A stretch of DNA of 64,000 nt, taken from assembly GCA_030761205.1 (NCBI GenBank), contig JAULJL010000033.1, positions 1,612,001 to 1,676,000 on the forward strand, written 5' to 3'. The first letter of the stretch is position 1. Every line of letters starts with the position of its first letter. Under the pieces are notes generated by a model. The model was not told the DNA's origin and did no database searches. It worked only from the letters and a program-made list of their open reading frames with translations. The position numbers and the translations under genes are program-made. The DNA comes from Fremontodendron californicum (Eukaryota > Streptophyta > Magnoliopsida > Malvales > Malvaceae). Below, one piece after another: positions 56,724 to 64,000 of this stretch.

Positions 56724-59052
56724 TTGACCGTTTATATCCTAAATGAATCAAAACATTTAACAGTCAATAAATAGGAAGTAGTAATTATTTATGTCAGGTT
56801 TTAATACTAAATGATTATTCTCATTATTTTAACAAAATAATAGTGCTCTACGACTATTTCGAGAAATTTAACTCTTAAACTTTTTAATGAGCTAGGACCC
56901 CTTTCATTCCACCATAACCTCGAGTGCCTCAACAAGCTATGTTGAAACTAATTGAGTAGGTAACTTAGTTTACCAATTACATCTCTATGCAACTCCTAGA
57001 TCCAGTTAGGTGATAACTCTTTGCCTAAATACATCATATGCATTTCGCCTAACTATGCCTCTAAATGTCATATGATCAAGTTTTACGCATCATTATGCAT
57101 CAAGATTACATAACACTTAGTTGACTAAGACCCACCTTCAAAAACTCAAACATGTTCGTACATAAGTTTGACCTTGAGTGACTCAACAGGCCTCCGAATG
57201 GAAGAACTCTGGTTATCTTGTTATGATGGTGGAAGGCAACTTATCATGCGTAACATGGACTCAATATAATTTAATAAGGGATTTCATTTAACTTTTATAT
57301 AGGTCTCATTGATTTCATACTTGATTGACATGCATAGCATTCATTCAATTACATACATCGCATATATATAATTCAAAATAAATCTATCACATGCAATCTA
57401 CTAGGATGATTATGGACTTTATTCTAATCTAGTTTCCTTGAGCCATTAGGAAACTAGTTGGTCAAATTCCTAGGGGATACCATATATAGTCTTTGAAAGC
57501 TTTGTTGGTAATCTCCTTGGTTGCTTCTTCTTGGCGCCATATCTCCTTACAAATTGGGAATTTTACATAAATTCTACTTCCTATCCTAAATATAAATCTA
57601 AATCTATAAAGAATATAACAATTACATTGCTTTATCAGAAACCTCGAGTTACATTCGAGGGGAGTTAGATGAGAAGAGAATTTACAACTCCGGAATGAAA
57701 AAGAGAAGGCAGGGTGCGCAGACCCTATTTATAAAATACCAATAAGAAAAATTCAATCATACATTCGCTATTCATACTAAGGTCTAGTCCATAACCATCC
57801 TTCACGCATACATAATCATATTATAAGCATGAATTAGAAACATGCATAGTCAATATCACCTGGTGATTTTGTGTACTATATACATAAATGTCACCAAATA
57901 AATTTTAGACAATTTATCAGATCATTCTAGCAATTTTGGTTCCACCTATTAAAACACTTTTAATAACATCTTAACAATTAAGAAGGCTATCTTGAAATCG
58001 GACTTTACCTAACTATTAGGTTGCTTGTCTTAATTAGGACAAAACATTCTAGCATGCTCAAACATCCTAAACCTTTTAGCATATCTTTGTTTGTTTTATA
58101 CGGAGTCTTTAAGTTTACAATCCATCCTAACTCTTTAGGAACTTAAAGTCCCATTAGGTAACTCTTACCTAATCATACTACATGTTTCTCCTAACCTTTA
58201 GGATTCACACTCCCACTAGGAAATGGTTTCTTTGTTGGAGTAGGACTCTAACTCTTAGTGTCCTAGGCACAGACAATCTCTTTGGCCATCAAATGGCCGC
58301 TGCCAGCCTATGATCAGACTATTGTATGCCATATACAGTGGCTACTAGATGCTAAAAGAGCTTAATGGCCGCCCCTTTACAGTTGCACTGTATTCGGCAA
58401 AAATTGCCTTCTTGGTGCCGCGATTCGGCCTACTAGCGTGCAACAACAATTGCCACTTTATCCAGTCATGTTCCTTGCCTAAACCAGCCATCATAGATGA
58501 ATCATATTCACCTTAGATGCTGTCCAAAATTCTAGCAAACATGTGGAATGTTTCCACACTTATGCTCAGATTTTATGGCATGCAAACATCTACAAAACAG
58601 TCCAGAAAATTTCAGCATTGTAGTAACAACGTTTCATGTCAAAAACAACTTCGCTTAAACGTTTTAAGCTCAAATCAGTTTTGTAACTTCAATGGAAGCA
58701 TGTAACATAAAATTTCCAGATCTGAAACATCTAAAATATCAATTTTATATCATCCCCAGATCAGCTTACAAAACTTGACTCAAAACTATGTTTTTGACAT
58801 CAAAACTTATCAGGTTTACTAAGACATGTCATGGCTTTAACCATTGTTGATCAAAATAATTTTAATCTACTATTAAACAACTTTAAACATGATTAAAGTC
58901 ATTATATAACTGTTGTCTAGATTTAACAAAATAAAGAAAACAACTTTTCTTTTCAAACATAGGAACCGAAATCATGCCAAAATCAATACACAACACATTA
59001 ACTTGTATATCATCAAGAATTGACATGCACAAACCTCATGTAAACTACAGAA
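56724..59052 (-). other. Long copia leader between primer site and gag
   Basis: About 2.3 kb without coding signals, unusually long for a copia leader. T/C-rich stretches and CATAAGTTTGACC-like words occur. ORFs (for example 58517-58705) have no features. Confidence 0.55.
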
Positions 59053-59069
59053 CCTTGGCTCTGATACCA
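59053..59069 (-). other. Copia primer binding site (initiator tRNA-Met)
   Basis: Minus-strand TGGTATCAGAGCCAAGG matches the plant initiator tRNA-Met 3' end. Upstream on the element the LTR terminus is damaged: about 13 bases of the LTR end present in the 3' copy (52803-52815) are missing. Confidence 0.88.
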
Positions 59070-60615
59070 CTACCTCGGGCTCATGCATAAACATGATAAT
59101 CAAAGTGCAGCGAAAATAAACAAAGAAGCACCCAAAGTAAAACAGGATCTTAGGCTTGTGTTAAGCATAGGTTTATGACATTCAAAACTAATTAAATCAC
59201 CCATGTGATTTAGAAGTTACCTACTTAAGATATCGTAACCTTAAGTTGCAGATCCAAATCTCGTAGCTTTCGAATCCAAGATCTACAAAGCTTATAACTC
59301 GTCCAAAACCACAAGAAGCACAATTGTCCTTCCTCTAGAGCTAGTCCACACGAACAACTAATGGATCCTTCTCTAAGCTATGGCGATTCACTTGTGCTAG
59401 CAAGTTGATCCTAAGATAACAATCAAAAGATCTATATCCTTTTGTCTTTCTCCCTGAATCAATCTCACTCAACAAGGTGAAGTAGCGGCAAGAAAACATC
59501 AAGAAAATGAGGAATTGCGGCAAGCACAAAGGGCTGTAGAGAGGCTGCGATTTCACTGTTTTGTCAATGAAGGTTTCTCTTCTTGAAACCAAACTTTTTC
59601 TTAAGCAAAATCAGAATAAGACAAGTAGAATGAAAGTCACTTGGGCGGCTATAGCCACTAAATCAAATTATATAGTGGCGCAACCCTGACCCCTATCTCC
59701 CTAAGCTTTGCCGGCCACTTGTAGCTTGTTGCACAAGATTTTCATTAATCCACTTGGATTTAAACTATTTAATTCTAAGATGGATCAATAGGCCCATTAT
59801 ATTATCTAATAGTGATAATGGTCCAACAATCTTAATGCCTTAAGTTGGCCAACCATCCTTAGTGGACAGTCCTAAATTAGAATAGTCACTTTGGACCCAT
59901 TCTAATTTATCGTGCTTATTTATTGGATAGATTAATTTCTAAACGAAAGTAATTTAATTCTAAATTAAATTTCTTTCTCATCATGAACAATTCATGTCAT
60001 TAATCTATTAATATCATCTCATGATATTATTCTAATATAGTATAGTCATTCAAAATTCACCTTGCACATCTTTATGTCAAAGTCGACTATACTAGATAAG
60101 ACTTCTTGATTCCTCTGATCTCATTAAGACATTGTCCTTGGATTTCCCAAATCTCAATTATGTCTTAATTCATCTCAATTGAACTTCTTCAATTAAGTCC
60201 ATAATATAGATTTTTATTCCATTAAGTTTTACCTTAATAGAATACCATGTTTAATCCATACATACATGTTCTTATGTGTGTGACCCTCTAGGTTCCCAAT
60301 ATGTTGGCAATGAATATAAGTTAATCTCATTAACTTGTTTTCATAGATCAAGAGCGGGATCTAGCAACCCATCATGACCACCCATATATTGTGAAGTCAG
60401 CGTGACCTTTTAGAACCTTTCAGCAACCAGCCTGTCGGTGTAATACGGTCCTTTCACCATATATCCCGGATAGCGCATGAGTATGGTGAAGTGTCTACTC
60501 ATGATCAATCCATATTAGTTCTCGCAACTTATGATTAACCTTATGAATTTAGAGAAACAACTTTCTCCAAAATCCATAATGCTTTGGCCAAAGACTTAAT
60601 CAAGTTAATCATAGT
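59070..60615 (-). repeat. Copia 5' LTR, interrupted
   Basis: Aligns with 52816 to about 54365 of the 3' LTR with several percent differences by eye. It stops at 60615, in the middle of the LTR (TTAATCATAGT), where a gypsy LTR begins. The missing 650 bases should lie beyond the gypsy element. Confidence 0.85.
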
Positions 60616-61430
60616 TGTAGATACCTAATTTTGTCCGGACCCCTAATTAAGGTAAATTTCTTCCTGATGATGTTTTAGAATGCAGAAAGTCTCTTCTCAT
60701 CCTGCAGGTGGTACTCCAAGACTTTGATTAAGAGGTCAAGCATGAAAGGTCACCCCAAAAAAAGTCAACCTCGAAAAAGTCAATCCCTTAAAAGTCAACC
60801 CCCATTCAAAATCAAGATTCAAAGTTTAATTGAACAATGGTGAAAGAATTTTGATAATCCGAGGTCTATAACGAGAGATATGGAGTCCAAAAGATGGGTT
60901 ATGAAGATTGAGTGAAAAAAAAACCCTAATTCAATAAATTTGGGGAAAAGTGCTTAAATGATCAAATTGGTCAAAATTGGAGGTTTCAAATGAAATATAA
61001 TCAATGACTACGGGTATTGGAAAGGCCATTTGGAAGCAAAACCAAAGAAATGGTTAATTTGGAAGAAAACCGAAAATTAGGGTTTTTTTTGGTGAATTTT
61101 GGCAAAATTGGGGAAAACTGCAGAAATGGCCCAATTCGATAAAATTAAATCCCCTAATTGATGAAGAGTGGGTAAACAAAGATAGCCCAAGGCTCAGTTC
61201 GAAGTAATTCTGAGAAAAGAGCCAATTGGAGGAAAAACGAAGAAATTTTCGATATCGAAAAAAGGAAAAATCAAATTGGAGGGGAATTTAATCGTAAAAA
61301 TTGGGCATTTTCGGACCAACTCCAATTCAATATATAACAAAGGCGTGGAAAGAGAAAATGTAAAAATTGGACCTGTTTTGAGTAAAACCGATGTTTCAGA
61401 GGTTAAAAGGGCAATGTTTGAAAATCCGAG

Positions 61431-61990
61431 AAAAATAGAAAACGAGCTCGAAAAATTATGAAAACTTCCAGATCTGAGTTTTATGTCATTTGGAAGAGAT
61501 CAATGAAGAAAATTCTGAAATGGGAGCTCATTTGAAAAATGGCAAAGTTCGGGTGCACAAAATTGAAATTGTAGAAGATAAATTCGAGAAAAATAGCAAA
61601 TGAGCTCAAAAAATTATGAAAAATTCCAGATCTCAATTTTGTATTATTTTGAAGAGATTGGAGAAGAAAAATTCGAAATTGGAGCTCATTTGAAAAGTGG
61701 TAAATTTTGGGTCCACTAAGTTGAAATTCCAGAAGATAAATCCGGGAAAAATAGCAAATGAGCTCGGAAAATTATGAAAACTTCCAAATCTCAATTTTAT
61801 ATTACTTGGAGGAGATTGGCAAAGAAAAATCCAGAATTGGAGCTCAATTGAAAAAGGCCAAACTTGGGAGGCATCAAACCGAAATTCCAAAAGATAAATC
61901 CGAGAAAAATAGCAAACGGGCTCAGAAAATTATGAAAACTTCCAAAACTCAATTTTATATTATTTGGAAAGTATTGGAAAATTAAAATAT
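61431..61990 (+). repeat. About 158-bp repeats in gypsy LTR, four copies
   Basis: GAAAAATAGCAAATGAGCTC (with variants) recurs at about 61431, 61588, 61746 and 61904. Each is followed by AAAATTATGAAAACTTCCAG and a GGAGCTCATTTGAAAA block. Same family as 13549-14080 in reverse complement. Confidence 0.82.
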
Positions 61991-62399
61991 GGATTTGGAG
62001 TTCGCTTTCAATTTAATCATGTTTGGGGTTCTAAAGTGCAATTTTACCAGAGAAACTAAAGAGGGCTATTTTTGCAATTTGAAAAATAGAGAGTTTGCTG
62101 GAATTTGAAGGGCTATTTGGCCAGCCCAAGAAGTGGGGAGTTTTGGCTGAGTTCTTCCATCCAAAGGCCAAAATTGGATAGTAAGGTGGTTGTTTTTTTG
62201 ATTGAGCCTTTGTGATTTTGCCACATGGTCAAATGAATGAAGAGAAAGGATGTCAACATTATGGTTACATATTTTAGACCAGCTGTATTTTTTAGAAGCT
62301 GATCACTTCATCTAATGGTGGCAAATTCACATTCTTAGCATCTTTAATTGGTAGCCCTTAGATCTTGCTAGCTAGGAAAAAAAGATGTCAACATCCTTA

Positions 62400-62420
62400 C
62401 ACCATTAGAACATTCAGCTA
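62400..62420 (+). promoter_or_regulatory. TATA-like LTR promoter candidate
   Basis: CTCTTTATAAGGGGGAGGAT has a TATAA core followed by GC-richer sequence, in the sense orientation of the LTR. It corresponds in position to the promoter candidates at 12263 and 13081 in the other LTR. Confidence 0.4.
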
Positions 62421-64000
62421 TCTCTTTATAAGGGGGAGGATTTCATTCATTTAGGGGGTTATTTTGGATGATATTTTCATTGTTGGAGCAATAACTAAGT
62501 GTAGAAAAGCAAAGAAAAATTTAGAAGATAAGGAAGCTTGAAAGATTGCTTTGAAAGGTAGCCTTTCGGCACCTAACTCTTGCATTTTTCTTTCTTTGTA
62601 TATGCTTGATTTGCTTATTTTCCATGAGATTTTGTTATTTCTTGTTATTTTCGTCAAGAAATAAAGGTTTTTAAAACTCTCTTTGAAGGCTCCTATCTTG
62701 TGTTTTCATAAAAAAATCAAAAATTAAATTTTTTACTCCTTTCTTCAAGTGGCCGAATGCCCCCCCTTGGTATGCTTGTTTGTGTTTGATTTATTTCCTA
62801 TGTTGGTTGTGGTATGTTAGCTTATTTTGATGTTTTAGATTTCTAAAATAATCAAGATATGGAGCTTATTTCTAACTTTCTTTACTTACTTGTTCTTATT
62901 TTGCTTTTTTATCATTTATTTTCATGTATACTTGCTTTATTTATTAACTTTAATTTTTTGTTTTTACTATATCAAGTTGTTCATGCTTTGTGTTATTGAC
63001 ATACCATGTGCTTGTGAATTTGTCTAGCTATATTTTTGTATTTTCATCATGATTATTTGTCTAACATGCTTTCATTTATAACTTGTATATTTGCCATGCC
63101 ATATGTTTGTGTTATTGCCTTGCTAGGATTTCACATATTGTGTAAGTGACTATTTGATTTTTTTTGTGTAGTTGCATTTTCATCTTGTTTGGCTATCATG
63201 TTTTCCTTCATGCTTTGCATCATTATGCCATGTTATTGTGTATTTGTTGTGCCATGTTCATTTGGTCATTATATGTTCATGTTACTTCCATGCATATTTC
63301 ATGTTCATATTAGGCATTAGGTTATGTTATATTGCCATGCATATTCTCATGACATTTTAGGCATTAAGGTCATCTTTGTAGGCCATGCATATTTTCATGT
63401 TTAGTAGGTCTTAAGGTCATCTTGTATTTCTATGCATGTTTCATGTTCATTAGGTCTAGGGTTTATTGCCATGCATTTTCATGCATATTAGGTCTAGGGT
63501 TGCATTTATTGTCATGCACATTTCATGTTAGGCATTAGGTCATCTTTTATCCCATGCATATTTCTATGTCATTTAGGCATTAGATCATACATTTCATGCA
63601 TTTCACTTGCTGTTTGTTCATGCATTTCATATCATCCCACTTGATTTTTGACTTAAGCCAATCAATGGCTCAAAGCCAAGCTCTCATGGGCATGCTTGTG
63701 GAAAATTAAGATGTTGTAAAGTTGGATTTTCTACCTTTGTGATTTTTTTCATTAGGCAATCCTTTTTTAGCTATTTTTTTTCATTAGGACCTTAGAGGAG
63801 TCTCCAATATTTTTATTCTGATTTTTGAGTGATTTTATCAATTATTTAAAAATGTTTTTTGGTTAAACAGTTTTCACCCAGTATTCTAACTTTCATGAAT
63901 TTTTGGGTAGGTCATCCTTAGTCTAAAAATTAGGCCAATTTGTTCCCATAGAGTTCGACATGTTATGATGTCCCCCATAATTTTTTCAGATTTTTTTGAA

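Larger units (their letters stand above)
52803..60615 (-). mobile_element. Gag-only Ty1/copia element nested in gypsy gag
   Basis: Minus strand: 5' LTR (part, 60615-59070), primer site, leader, gag relic, short tail, PPT, 3' LTR (55021-52803). The LTRs are aligned over about 1.5 kb with scattered substitutions. The internal region is only about 4 kb and has no protease, integrase, RT or RNase H motif. The 5' LTR is interrupted at 60616 by another gypsy LTR. The 5 bases GTTTA (52798-52802) are a candidate left target duplication; the partner lies outside the window. Confidence 0.8.
60616..64000 (+). repeat. Gypsy LTR in plus orientation, runs off the window
   Basis: Starts TGTAGATACCTAATTTTGTC, the family LTR start, directly inside the copia LTR. 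It is the reverse-complement counterpart of about 14755-10950: AGTCAA cluster (60735-60798), about 158-base repeats (61431-61990), TATA-like CTTTATAAGGGGGAGG near 62405, then ATGCATTTTCATG-rich sequence (63180-63620) and the AAGCCAATCAATGGCTCAAA block. Its 3' end is not reached. It may be the 5' LTR of a full element or a solo LTR. Confidence 0.85.

Overview
The window looks like nuclear DNA of a flowering plant, most likely a eudicot. I see no prokaryotic operon structure. It has an intron-containing nepenthesin-type aspartic protease gene, plant Ty3/gypsy and Ty1/copia LTR retrotransposons primed by plant tRNAs, a hAT-like DNA transposon and long AT-rich stretches. I cannot name the species.

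Layout. Positions 1-22075 hold two Ogre/Tat-lineage gypsy elements, both on the minus strand, joined through one shared 5.6 kb LTR (9110-14755). The left internal region (1-9106) starts about 48 bases inside the element. It carries a minisatellite, a conserved 3' region, an intact 480-codon gag ORF and a second gag-like ORF, but no pol. The right internal region (14756-about 22075) carries another minisatellite and a decayed pol: protease with G-patch, a 198-base intron, reverse transcriptase, two RNase H domains and integrase. Its gag and 5' LTR are lost. From 22076 to 23894 the DNA is AT-rich with a degenerate tandem array. Positions 23895-27883 hold the only convincing host gene, a two-exon aspartic protease on the minus strand. 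Positions 28200-34290 are AT-rich and intergenic, with a (TA)26 microsatellite, a possible MITE and one orphan exon-like ORF.

From 34292 to about 40345 lies a decayed copia element on the plus strand, split by a 1.5 kb hAT-like transposon (37961-39477). Positions 40346-44430 are intergenic with a copia LTR/PBS relic and a degenerate palindromic repeat. From 44431 a second copy of the pol-less gypsy family begins (minus strand). A gag-only copia element (52803-60615, minus strand) interrupts its gag. That copia's 5' LTR is in turn interrupted by the LTR of another gypsy element (from 60616, plus strand), which runs off the window. This is a three-level nest.

The gypsy elements fit together as a system. 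One pol-bearing lineage and two pol-less relatives share polypurine tract, LTR start, U3 motifs and 3' untranslated sequence. This suggests gag-encoding non-autonomous elements mobilised in trans by pol-bearing relatives. The minisatellite just inside each 3' LTR has a different monomer in each element. I regard the pol-less, double-gag family as the most interesting thing in the window.
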